Position numbers and translations under genes: made by a program | Notes under the pieces: generated by a model | The model's database searches: none | What the model was told of the DNA's origin: nothing | Seen by the model: the letters and a program-made list of their open reading frames with translations, nothing else | Shown here: one piece after another, positions 8,167-15,779 of the stretch | How positions within the stretch are numbered: position 1 is the stretch's first letter | How the letters are laid out: each line of letters opens with the position of its first letter | IMG/VR virus record: IMGVR_UViG_3300035698_009244 | Location: 1 to 45,617 of that record | DNA: 45,617 nt | Source: a virus | Reading direction: 5' to 3' (one strand)

Positions 8167-9561
8167 ATGTTAGAGTCACAGAAAGTAAACGATCTCACTA
8201 CGCTCTTCAGTCAGTTGGTCGAAGTGGGTGTCGCCGACGCACTGAAGAATATGGGTATTTCCCCAACAAGCAAACCGGCGATCAGTTCGCCACCAGCAGC
8301 CTTACTGTTGTCGGAAAGAGACGAAGCGGTTAATAAGATCTCTCGTATCTTTACCAACAATGGTATCGATCCTGAAAGCGGTATGGGTCTTGACTTCAAC
8401 ACCATGGTAAATGTGGTGCGTGAACAAGAAGCAGGACTTATCAAGGATTACAGGGTAAAGGCAAAGGACGCAGCTGCTTCTCCCGATATCATGTTGATTA
8501 TGCCTCGCGTAGTCAGCCAGATCATCCGGGAACCCATTCAGTACACGGAACAGTTAGCTCCGCTTCTGCGGCGTATCCGTGTTCGCGGCGGCGAAATCAA
8601 TATCACCTATCCCGCAGTAGGCGCGATGGGTGGCCAACGACTGGATATGCCGGAAGGTGGTGAATATCCGGAAGGCACACTGGACATGGCAGGTCTCACG
8701 AATGTGAAGATCGGCAAGTCCGGTATTGCCGTTCGGTGGACCGAAGAAATGCGGCGTTACTCCCAGTTCGACTTCATGGAAATGTTGCTCCGCGGAGCGG
8801 CAAGAGCCCTGGTCCGCTGGAAGGACAAAAAGATCGCCGATCATATCCTCGGTCTCGGTACGACTGCGTTTGACAATGATGACAACACCATTGCCAGCAC
8901 AACCGGCCGTACCGTCAATGGCGACTTCAATGGTTCGCTCGCTTCCGATGACATCTTCACAGCTTACGCCGACATGATCAATGACGGCTTCACGCCGAAT
9001 GCTCTACTAGTCCACCCAATGGCCTGGCTGATCTTCGCACGTGATCCTCAACTGCGCCACTTGGCGTGGTGGAATGGCGGCGCATATTGGGGTACACCAC
9101 AAGGTAATCTCCCATATGCTGGTAAGTTCGAAACCAACACCATGGGTACGAAGGGTGCATGGAACCAAACTCTTGGCTTGGGCGGACAGTCGGCAATTGC
9201 CGGTCAGTATCACCCAATGTTCAAGAGCTTCCCAGTTCCGCTGCAGATCGTCGTAAGTCCAACAATGCCGTTCACAGCGGCAACAGGGGTAACTCCAGCC
9301 AAGACTTCCATGGTCTTGTGCGATGCGAACGAACTCGGTGTTATGTTCGTTGATGAAGAACCGACAAGTGATCAGTGGGATGATCCGTCCCGCGACATCT
9401 ACAAGGTGAAGATCCGTGAAAGATACGCGATCGGCATCTTGAACGATGGCCAAGCTATTCGGTCGCTCAAAAACGTCAGAATCACACCTAGCTACGATTA
9501 CTACGAACGTATGCGTTGGACACAATCCGGCACATTGCCTTCAGGTGGTTTTGTAGTTTAA
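8167..9561 (+). CDS. Major capsid protein (HK97 fold)
   Basis: 464 aa, forming the icosahedral shell. After an N-terminal helical ~90-residue segment that may be the delta-like or cleaved region, the sequence reads as an HK97-type capsid protein: PRVVSQIIREPIQYTEQLAP leading into the E-loop/spine helix area, then NITYPAVGAMGG, a KIGKSGIAVRWTEEMRRYSQ strand and helix, and a helix ending ALVRWKDKKIADHILGLG. Later NALLVHPMAWLIFARDPQLR and a C-terminal strand near KVKIRERYAIGILNDGQAIR fit the A-domain and P-domain. AAGGAGAG (8154-8161), 5 bases before the ATG, is one of the strongest ribosome binding sites in the window. Codon use is clearly GC-rich at third positions, consistent with high expression. 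A perfect terminator follows. The upstream protease probably trims the N-terminus. Confidence 0.9.
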   Translation: MLESQKVNDLTTLFSQLVEVGVADALKNMGISPTSKPAISSPPAALLLSERDEAVNKISRIFTNNGIDPESGMGLDFNTMVNVVREQEAGLIKDYRVKAKDAAASPDIMLIMPRVVSQIIREPIQYTEQLAPLLRRIRVRGGEINITYPAVGAMGGQRLDMPEGGEYPEGTLDMAGLTNVKIGKSGIAVRWTEEMRRYSQFDFMEMLLRGAARALVRWKDKKIADHILGLGTTAFDNDDNTIASTTGRTVNGDFNGSLASDDIFTAYADMINDGFTPNALLVHPMAWLIFARDPQLRHLAWWNGGAYWGTPQGNLPYAGKFETNTMGTKGAWNQTLGLGGQSAIAGQYHPMFKSFPVPLQIVVSPTMPFTAATGVTPAKTSMVLCDANELGVMFVDEEPTSDQWDDPSRDIYKVKIRERYAIGILNDGQAIRSLKNVRITPSYDYYERMRWTQSGTLPSGGFVV

Positions 9562-9589
9562 CCTTGCGGCTAGGATGCTGCTAAGTTTA

Positions 9590-9621
9590 GGGCCCACCCG
9601 GCTGGGTGGGCCCTTTCCTTT
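9590..9621 (+). terminator. Rho-independent terminator after the major capsid gene
   Basis: A perfect 10-bp GC-rich stem (GGGCCCACCC at 9590-9599 with GGGTGGGCCC at 9604-9613) around a GGCT loop, followed by TTTCCTTT. The next ATG is only 16 bases beyond it, so downstream genes are either read through or served by a promoter inside the capsid gene. Confidence 0.93.
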
Positions 9622-9640
9622 AAGGGAACAAGAAGTATGA
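9622..9640 (+). promoter_or_regulatory. Translation start region, copy 1 of a 19-base motif
   Basis: AAGGGAACAAGAAGTATGA contains the ATG of the 109-aa gene. It matches 18 of 19 bases at 11461-11479, where the 121-aa gene starts. AAGGG is the likely ribosome binding element, 10 bases from the ATG. Confidence 0.6.
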
Positions 9641-9966
9641 CTAATATGCAAGACCCCATTGATGTAGCTGTTGAAAGAATTACTAGTCTTGGAGATAAGA
9701 AGCGAATCCGTAAGATTGATTTACCCAGTGTAGATGTTTCAGACACAGACTTTAAGGCTATTGTAAATAGAGCTGGTAAAAAATATGCAAGTCGTAACGC
9801 TTGGGACGAACGTGATCCAATGTTAGCTCAATACATTGGTGCTGTAGAAGACGAAGAAATACCTGATACAGAAAATGATGAAGGCATTTCCGTTCGTCGT
9901 TCTGAAACAATTGCTAATGCAGATATAACGAAACAAATACTTGGAATTCGTTCTGGATCGGAATAA
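9637..9966 (+). CDS. Small neck-region protein, unknown
   Basis: 109 aa, acidic and mostly helical in appearance, with no recognised domain. It is the first gene after the capsid terminator and lies 4 bases before the Ig-like/connector gene. The segment DFKAIVNRAGKKYASRNAWDE is the most ordered-looking part; the C-terminal half (EDEEIPDTENDEG) is probably flexible. Position between capsid and connector genes suggests a head-completion or assembly role, but no motif shows it. ATG 9637 is favoured because it lies in a start region repeated at another gene; ATG 9646 is an alternative. Confidence 0.6.
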   Translation: MTNMQDPIDVAVERITSLGDKKRIRKIDLPSVDVSDTDFKAIVNRAGKKYASRNAWDERDPMLAQYIGAVEDEEIPDTENDEGISVRRSETIANADITKQILGIRSGSE

Positions 9967-9970
9967 CTGA

Positions 9971-11461
9971 ATGGTAGCTCCAATCCTTGTTTCAAGCATA
10001 CCTGTTACTGGTGCTGACAATGTTCCAACTAATTTGGAACTAAGCTTAACATTTAGTACTCCGATAGACGCTGATTCAATCGACGGCGCTATTCAAGTCT
10101 ATGATATAGATCAAGATATAGCGTATCCAATTGAATTGGGAGTCGAAGATAATGTTGTTACAATCTATTTAGGAAGAGCACTTGAAGACTATACTAGATT
10201 CGAGATTCGAATCTATGGTCAAGATTTAGTAGCTGTCGCTCCGCCTATTAAATCAGTTGATGGCGATCCTTTACTACTCAGCACCTATGTTACTTTTATG
10301 ACTGCTGTTCCAGTTGTCACAGGAATCGCAGAAACTGACGATGATTATATTGATACTGAGATTGACGCTTCTGGTAATATTACTGTCAATGTATTTGATA
10401 AGTTTGAATTTAGCTCTAGTAACCCAACTGATGGTACCTTATTCATTAACCCAGCTTATTTCAACCCAGCAGCAAGTGGACAGCTTGGAAATCCAGTAGT
10501 CTTTACGTTTAATCAGTCAGTTGATCCAGTAAGCACATCCGGTAATTTTGAGATTGAACAGAGACCATTTGTTGATCGTCGATTTGCTGTAGTGAAAGCT
10601 ACTGAAGTCGATGAGCTAAATACAGTCTTTGTATCTCCATCTGGTAATTCCTATTGTCCTAGCAACATAGATACTTTTAACTATCCTGATTTTACAGCTG
10701 TAGTTGATAATAATACAGTAAGTCTTCACATTGATGAAACCGATGGTTTAAGATGGAACTCCCAAGTACGAGTTACTGTAAAAGCTGATCTTCTATCAAC
10801 CGAAGCTACAGGTGCTCAAGACCTTGGCAAAGCTACGAATGTATTATTTACAACAGGTATGTATCCTTGGTTTGCAGAAATAGAATCTATCAGATTAGAA
10901 CTAGGTTCTTATAATACCTTATTTACTGATTTCTTAATCTCTCGATACATCCTAAGATCCTCAATAAGAGCATGGCGTTTAACATGCTTTATGTTTGATC
11001 TCTGTAATCCTCCATACTCGGTTATCGATTATGTTGTTTTAAGAACTTTATATGATTTGTTTACAGGGCCGGAAGGTATTGGTAAGCTTGGTAGTGAGAA
11101 ATCAAAATCTCTTGGTGACTTCTCTGTCAGTTATAGTTCTGGCGGTGGAAGTATTGATGCAAAGGCTTTAATAGTTGAATGGCAGAACCAGCTTCGAGAA
11201 GCTGAATCATGGCTTAAAGGCCGTTGTAAAGGCGTTGGGGGATATCAAGAGATAGGAAGCGCTGTAAGAGGATCGAAACGAGATGACTATCCACCATCTA
11301 GATATCGCGAACGTCATTGGCATAGCGCAAGCTATGGCGATAGATATTATCCAGGTATCGAGAACTCATGGATGGATCGCATTCAAAAGAATCCAAGGGT
11401 TGATGGAACTTACGAATCAATAGAAGGTGAATACTCGACAGAAACAAATACCACCTCTTAA
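9971..11461 (+). CDS. Ig-like domain protein fused to a head-tail connector-like domain
   Basis: 496 aa. Residues 1-115 start PILVSSIPVTGADNVPTNLE and continue with LSLTFSTPIDADSI, the pattern of bacterial Ig-like (Big_5/SbsA) domains, in which a Pro-x-Asp/Gly-x-x-x-VP-N opening is followed by a Phe-Ser-x-Pro-(I/L)-D strand. A second, more diverged copy seems to begin near FSSSNPTDGTLFINP and includes PVVFTFNQSVDPVS. From about residue 300 the protein is helical: RYILRSSIRAWRLTCFMFDL, VVLRTLYDLFTG, LGDFSVSYSSGGGSI and WQNQLREAESWLKGR. This resembles head-tail connector/adaptor proteins that sit under the portal. It would therefore be a neck protein carrying surface-exposed Ig-like decoration. 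The connector part is inferred from pattern and gene order; the Ig-like call is firmer. Confidence 0.6.
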   Translation: MVAPILVSSIPVTGADNVPTNLELSLTFSTPIDADSIDGAIQVYDIDQDIAYPIELGVEDNVVTIYLGRALEDYTRFEIRIYGQDLVAVAPPIKSVDGDPLLLSTYVTFMTAVPVVTGIAETDDDYIDTEIDASGNITVNVFDKFEFSSSNPTDGTLFINPAYFNPAASGQLGNPVVFTFNQSVDPVSTSGNFEIEQRPFVDRRFAVVKATEVDELNTVFVSPSGNSYCPSNIDTFNYPDFTAVVDNNTVSLHIDETDGLRWNSQVRVTVKADLLSTEATGAQDLGKATNVLFTTGMYPWFAEIESIRLELGSYNTLFTDFLISRYILRSSIRAWRLTCFMFDLCNPPYSVIDYVVLRTLYDLFTGPEGIGKLGSEKSKSLGDFSVSYSSGGGSIDAKALIVEWQNQLREAESWLKGRCKGVGGYQEIGSAVRGSKRDDYPPSRYRERHWHSASYGDRYYPGIENSWMDRIQKNPRVDGTYESIEGEYSTETNTTS

Positions 11462-11479
11462 AGGTAACAAGAAGTATGA
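11461..11479 (+). promoter_or_regulatory. Translation start region, copy 2 of a 19-base motif
   Basis: AAGGTAACAAGAAGTATGA contains the ATG at 11476 and differs from 9622-9640 by one base. It begins at the last base of the preceding stop codon. Confidence 0.6.
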
Positions 11480-11841
11480 GAAGACGCGAATGGAAGGTAG
11501 CTGGTCCCTACAGAACTGGCGACATTAAATTGGCCTCAGCTTTATTGACAGCTGGTCATTTGTTAACGGGATTTCAGTATACACCGATCTTCGATGGTAA
11601 AGATCTTGGTCAAGGTCGTAGACAGAGAACAAAAGTATTATTTGAATTTGAGATTACCGATGAACTTAACCAGACCATAGCAGCATTCAATACACGATCT
11701 CTTCGTGTGAACGCTAGTTTGCTACTGGATAATTTCCATAATCTTAAATCAATGGTATCCAACTCTAACTACCTTAACTTTGAAGAGATTAATCACGTCG
11801 TAGAGATCGATGCAGATACAGCAGAACACGGCGTGCAATGA
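11476..11841 (+). CDS. Small neck protein, unknown
   Basis: 121 aa, no recognised family. It has an N-terminal basic stretch (MRRREWKVAGPYRTGD), a central GKDLGQGRRQRTKVLFEFEI segment and a helix NTRSLRVNASLLLDNFHNLK. No signal peptide or membrane segment. It overlaps the next gene by 4 bases (ATGA), so the two are probably translated together and may form a complex. By position, between connector and sheath genes, it is likely a head-completion, stopper or neck protein, which is inference only. Confidence 0.55.
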   Translation: MRRREWKVAGPYRTGDIKLASALLTAGHLLTGFQYTPIFDGKDLGQGRRQRTKVLFEFEITDELNQTIAAFNTRSLRVNASLLLDNFHNLKSMVSNSNYLNFEEINHVVEIDADTAEHGVQ

Positions 11842-12821
11842 ACTATTTCGATGAGCTTCTAAATAAAGGTCCGTATAAGCGCGGCGAAAGGCGTATGCCT
11901 GATAGCAGTGCTGCGTTATTTCAGAAGCCATTATTTCGCCCAGATACTCCGAATACATCAGGTAATGATGCTACATATAAGGAAACGTTATTACCTGGAT
12001 ATGAGGCTATTGTCGATCTTATAGAAATAGCTTTAAGATTTCTGCAACATACTGTACGTCCCTACTTTGAAGATGACTGGCGAGTATGGTTTCCGTTTGC
12101 TTTTATGGATATGAAACCAGGTACAAAGATATATGATGCCGATCATCCAAAGAATATCTATACAATTAAAGACGTTGACAATATATTCCTTGGCGTGTAC
12201 AATCTTACTGGTAATGGCGATGCCCCGACAAGAGACTCTAAATTGTTTGTCGGACCTAGTGATCGCATTAGATATATAATAGGTTATCCTGCTGCTGAAG
12301 ATCCGAATACTTACAACCAGATGCAGGATTGGCAGGATCTAGCAAAAGATCCATTCATCCCGACTGTTACTTACCGCATTATGCGGGTAGAACCAGCCGG
12401 TCAACAAGGATACTTCACTGGCACTAGGGACATAAGTCCAAGGCTAGTAGGTTCATTTAAGTATGAAGACGGTACGGATGCGGAAATTAAGGCTCAGCGA
12501 TTCGATGTAGAAATTCAGTTTTCATGCTGGATGGATACTAACGTTGGCGCGGTCGATTTGCTGAGATGGTTCCGTGAGGCCCTTGAAATTATCATACCCG
12601 TTTTGCGTGGGCATGGACTGGAGAATGGCCACTTTACTCGACAAGAGGAAGATGTCCACCTCACGCGCTGGCGTAATGACATTATCGCAAGGAGTCTGGT
12701 ATACAGATTCCGTGTCGGTGAAGCCAAAGCGTTCAGGTCGTATCCGTTGAAGCACGTCTCTGTGTTAGAGACGGTACAAACGGACGGGGAGATAGGCGCA
12801 GCTTTCGAGGTTCAGGTTTAG
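11838..12821 (+). CDS. Probable neck / tail terminator protein
   Basis: 327 aa. The C-terminal half (QRFDVEIQFSCWMDTNVGAV, then a helix LLRWFREALEIIIP, then SLVYRFRVGEAKAFRSYPL) has the alternating strand-helix-strand layout and Phe/Trp-rich strands of phage tail terminator or tail-completion proteins, which cap the tube and join it to the neck. The N-terminal ~70 residues look flexible and basic. The gene lies immediately upstream of the sheath gene, the usual place for a terminator. Base composition changes inside this gene: roughly the last 300 bases are GC-richer like the sheath that follows. The function is inferred; a sheath-terminator or other neck protein is also possible. Confidence 0.45.
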   Translation: MNYFDELLNKGPYKRGERRMPDSSAALFQKPLFRPDTPNTSGNDATYKETLLPGYEAIVDLIEIALRFLQHTVRPYFEDDWRVWFPFAFMDMKPGTKIYDADHPKNIYTIKDVDNIFLGVYNLTGNGDAPTRDSKLFVGPSDRIRYIIGYPAAEDPNTYNQMQDWQDLAKDPFIPTVTYRIMRVEPAGQQGYFTGTRDISPRLVGSFKYEDGTDAEIKAQRFDVEIQFSCWMDTNVGAVDLLRWFREALEIIIPVLRGHGLENGHFTRQEEDVHLTRWRNDIIARSLVYRFRVGEAKAFRSYPLKHVSVLETVQTDGEIGAAFEVQV

Positions 12822-12880
12822 GCCATCAACAAATATGAAAACTCGTTAACATAGGCCCAAAAGTAACGGAGTCAAATAAC

Positions 12881-14335
12881 ATGACTGACCAATTTGCAAA
12901 TGTGCCGGGCGTGCGACTCTCGTTTGAGGATGGCGGTTTAGCCGTCAATCCACCCGTGACAGGGCCGAAAGTCACCGTTCTGGCCTATACTACATCTCAA
13001 TCTCTCGACATTAATGAGCCTGTTGTTACCACAAAGTTGTCTCAAGCTCTTGCACTAAGTTATCACGATAACGGCAAACCTTCTGAAATGACCTTTGCGG
13101 TCATGGAAGCATATGCTGGTGGCGCGGTAACTGTTGAACTAGTCAAACTCTGCGAAGAGGATGTCAGTGGCAACCCAACAGCATCCGGTGTTGTGATTAG
13201 TAAAAGTGGTGCAGTATATGTGAAGACTGACGATCTCACGGAAGATAACCGTTGGGATCTGTTAGAAACAGCATATGCTCAACTACTGGATCATGATATC
13301 GATGTTATAGTTCCGATTGGCGTTTGTTTTGACCGCCCAGCTACAGCTTCGGGTGTTCTTGCACAACGCGATTTCGGTTTCCAGTTGGCACATTTCTGCT
13401 ATGAGGCAACAAGAGGAAACGACACGGCTATCGGTGTGATTCCACACCGTAATGAGCTTGAACTGGCAGATGAGGAATATTCCGCTTCTGTCGATCTCTT
13501 GCAAGGAACTCCGACACTCGCTCAACTCTCACAGTGGGCAACCGCATCGGAGAATTATACGTTCTGCGCTTGGTATGATGGCACAGGTATAAATGGTGTT
13601 GACGCGGATTTCCGTCCAACCTCATTTGCATACTTCCTGAATGCTAGTGACAGCACATTGCCTGGTACAATTTCCACAGCTGATAAAGATGCGAATGGCT
13701 GGCCTATTGATTTAGGCAAGTACATCAGCGTCACGAACGGCATGGTAAAGCATCCGAACTTCCTGGCACAAGTCGTGTTCCCGGAATTCGGGTACTACAA
13801 CGGCAATAAGGCAGCATATTATGCTGGCATGATTACTGCTCTTCCATCCGAAGTTTCGCCTATGAACAAGGCACTCTCCGGATTAACAGTAGCCCGCAAG
13901 CTGAGCCTGTCACAGCTTAACGGATTGATCGGTGCTCGGTATGTTGTGCCGCAGGTTAAAGCTGGTAGAGGTTTAGTCGTGGCCGATGCCATGACTGGCG
14001 CGTGGGATTATAGCCGGTATTACCGGTCAGATTACACTCGTCTAACGACTGTTCGTATCACTCATGAGGTCGGCGATATTGTTCGTTACGTCATCGATCC
14101 TTTCTTGGGCAATCCGCCGAATCCTAACACGACATCGGCGATCCAGTCTAAGCTGGACAATCTGATTGCAGATATGATCGAAAGAGGGGCTCTGCTCGGT
14201 GGATCCAAGCTTTCCTTCAGTCAGACTGCAGAAGAACGTGCCCTGAACGAAGGAACGGTAGAAGCGTCACTCGTCGTACCTGGTGAGCTGCGGACAATTT
14301 ACACATCCATCGGCCTTGAAAAAGCCGCAGCATAA
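12881..14335 (+). CDS. Tail sheath protein
   Basis: 484 aa, the contractile outer tail cylinder, and the clearest evidence that this is a myovirus. The N-terminus opens with a PGVRLSFEDGG strand typical of sheath proteins. The C-terminal ~110 residues carry the conserved sheath domain: a YTRLTTVRITHEVGDIVRYV helix, a PFLGNPPNPNT loop, a long helix DNLIADMIERGALLGG, and the closing strands VEASLVVPGELRTIYTSIGL that make the inter-subunit handshake. The middle region resembles the variable protease-resistant domains exposed on the sheath surface. GGAG (12868-12871) lies 9 bases before the ATG. Codon use is GC-rich like the capsid gene, fitting high expression. The tube gene follows 13 bases after the stop. 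Confidence 0.85.
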   Translation: MTDQFANVPGVRLSFEDGGLAVNPPVTGPKVTVLAYTTSQSLDINEPVVTTKLSQALALSYHDNGKPSEMTFAVMEAYAGGAVTVELVKLCEEDVSGNPTASGVVISKSGAVYVKTDDLTEDNRWDLLETAYAQLLDHDIDVIVPIGVCFDRPATASGVLAQRDFGFQLAHFCYEATRGNDTAIGVIPHRNELELADEEYSASVDLLQGTPTLAQLSQWATASENYTFCAWYDGTGINGVDADFRPTSFAYFLNASDSTLPGTISTADKDANGWPIDLGKYISVTNGMVKHPNFLAQVVFPEFGYYNGNKAAYYAGMITALPSEVSPMNKALSGLTVARKLSLSQLNGLIGARYVVPQVKAGRGLVVADAMTGAWDYSRYYRSDYTRLTTVRITHEVGDIVRYVIDPFLGNPPNPNTTSAIQSKLDNLIADMIERGALLGGSKLSFSQTAEERALNEGTVEASLVVPGELRTIYTSIGLEKAAA

Positions 14336-14340
14336 GGAGA
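14333..14340 (+). promoter_or_regulatory. Shine-Dalgarno site of the tail tube gene overlapping the sheath stop codon
   Basis: TAAGGAGA includes the sheath TAA stop (14333-14335) and lies 8 bases before the tube ATG 14349. An ATG at 14341 is in another frame and is not the start. The overlap probably couples sheath and tube translation. Confidence 0.7.
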
Positions 14341-14348
14341 AATGAAGC

Positions 14349-14975
14349 ATGACCGATTACAAGAAGACCTACACTTCGTTCTCCGGCGCTGACATCCTGG
14401 TATCAATTGATAACCAGGTATTTGGCGAGTTGCAGGGCGTGTCTTTTTCAGTAACACGAGAAAAGGCACCTCTGTATACACTGGGGTCGGCGGATCCGCG
14501 GGCATTCTCTCGCGGCAAGCGTGGCATTTCTGGAAGTCTAATCTTCCTGGTATTCAACCGAAGTCCATTACCAGGTGGTATTCCAGAGAGTACCGAGGAA
14601 AGACGTAAATTCATTTCCCGTCCAGGAGAAGCTGCTATTTATCGTGGTGGCGATTTTGAAGCAAGCCAGGATGTCTCAATAACAGATGATCCTGGAGCTC
14701 AGGGATGGGAAGAGCAACCAGCTTGGTATGCTGATCAACTGCCTCCATTTGATATCCTTGTTAAGGCTGTCAATGAATACGGGCATGCTGCTCAGATGGA
14801 AATCATTGGCATCGAGATTCTGAATACAGGATCTGGCATGTCGGTTGATGACATCACCATTGATGAATCGCACACTTATGTGGCGCGACGTATCAAGAAA
14901 TGGTATAGGCAGCTGGATTACTCATTCGTGAGTAATGTTTGGGATGCTTCGCAATTCATCGGAGTCGCGTACTGA
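14349..14975 (+). CDS. Tail tube protein
   Basis: 208 aa, forming the inner tube through which DNA passes. It follows the sheath gene directly, as in most myoviruses. Features: an early GADILVSIDNQVFGEL strand pair, LQGVSFSVTREKAPLYTLGS, a basic turn AFSRGKRGISGSLIFLVF, then PFDILVKAVNEYGHAAQMEI and a closing DITIDESHTYVARRIKKW. This alternating strand pattern with a GSLIF core fits the tube/T4 gp19-like fold. It shares these landmarks with the next two genes (see 15042 and 15760), which identifies a three-member family. Codons are partly GC-rich. A perfect terminator lies just after the stop, so this is probably the 3' end of a highly expressed sheath-tube unit. Confidence 0.8.
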   Translation: MTDYKKTYTSFSGADILVSIDNQVFGELQGVSFSVTREKAPLYTLGSADPRAFSRGKRGISGSLIFLVFNRSPLPGGIPESTEERRKFISRPGEAAIYRGGDFEASQDVSITDDPGAQGWEEQPAWYADQLPPFDILVKAVNEYGHAAQMEIIGIEILNTGSGMSVDDITIDESHTYVARRIKKWYRQLDYSFVSNVWDASQFIGVAY

Positions 14976-15008
14976 TGTCGAAGAACAAAAGTTTAGCGGA
15001 ATGAAAGG

Positions 15009-15037
15009 GCCGGGGGCTACTAGGCCCCCGGCTTTTT
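15009..15037 (+). terminator. Rho-independent terminator after the tail tube gene
   Basis: A 9-bp stem (GCCGGGGGC at 15009-15017 with GCCCCCGGC at 15024-15032), a short loop, then TTTTT. The A-rich bases before the stem can extend it against the T tract. The next gene's ATG is at 15042, four bases after the T tract. Confidence 0.92.
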
Positions 15038-15041
15038 GCTT

Positions 15042-15779
15042 ATGACTGTGATATATCCAAATACACCCGATCTTGTCATACCTGCTGAAAGAGTGGATAT
15101 TACTAAAGGATATCCATCGTATCCATATTCATTTACTGGTTCTGATTTTCAAGTTGTCTTTGTTTCTCACAATGCCAGTGGCCTGAGCATGGCATTTAAG
15201 AATTTACAAACGATTAGCTTCTCGCATCATAGCACTCTAATTCCTGGTCGTAGACTTGGGGAACGAGCAGCCCATGGTTATGCTCGTGGAACAAGAACGG
15301 TAGCTGGTACTCTTATCTTTCTAATGCTTGGCGACGACCCATTTATACAGGAATTATCAATTAGCCCTGAAGTCGTTAAAATGAATGGAGCCTATGAAGT
15401 AAGACGCTGCCATATAGAACTGATACCAGAATTTGATCTGATCATTAAAGCAGTTACCGAAGTACCCATTAATAAATATGGTGCCGAATCAAAATTTAAT
15501 GATTCTCAAATGTTTATAGGTGGTATTACATTAGCAGAAAGTGGTGGCACAATATCTATGCATGACATCTATACAGAGGTTATGTATACTTTTGTTGCTA
15601 AATTTATGGTACCATTTACTTCATCTGTTCCTATTGATCGCATGTATCAATTAATACAACCACAAGCTGCGGGAGCACTTTCAATCGGATTGCTAATAGA
15701 TCAATTTAAGGATAAGTTACGCTCTTTTTCTAAAATTACAGGCTCACTTGAGGTATCCAATGGCACTACTTCTAAATGA
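15042..15779 (+). CDS. Tail tube-like protein, paralogue 2
   Basis: 245 aa, related to the tube protein at 14349. Shared landmarks in the same order are GSDFQVVF (versus GADILVSI), LQTISFSHHS (versus LQGVSFSVTR), a YARGTRTVAGTLIFL core (versus FSRGKRGISGSLIFL), FDLIIKAVTE (versus FDILVKAVNE) and ISMHDIYTEVMYTFVAK (versus MSVDDITIDESHTYVAR). It is probably a specialised tube ring, for instance a tube initiator near the baseplate or a cap ring. ATG 15042 is chosen because the homologous strand begins soon after; the upstream TTG 15036 lies in the terminator. No ribosome binding site is visible outside the terminator stem. It overlaps the next gene by 20 bases. Confidence 0.65.
   Translation: MTVIYPNTPDLVIPAERVDITKGYPSYPYSFTGSDFQVVFVSHNASGLSMAFKNLQTISFSHHSTLIPGRRLGERAAHGYARGTRTVAGTLIFLMLGDDPFIQELSISPEVVKMNGAYEVRRCHIELIPEFDLIIKAVTEVPINKYGAESKFNDSQMFIGGITLAESGGTISMHDIYTEVMYTFVAKFMVPFTSSVPIDRMYQLIQPQAAGALSIGLLIDQFKDKLRSFSKITGSLEVSNGTTSK

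Noticed and set aside
7395-8198. 267-codon reverse-strand open frame opposite the decoration gene
   Set aside because: It overlaps a well-supported forward gene with strong codon bias, has no ribosome binding site of note and gives a Cys/His-rich protein typical of shadow frames.
9007-9525. 172-codon reverse-strand open frame opposite the capsid gene
   Set aside because: Shadow of the major capsid gene, arising from its biased codon use.
15036-15038. TTG start for tube paralogue 2
   Set aside because: It overlaps the terminator T tract; ATG 15042 is two codons later in the same frame and is the more likely start.
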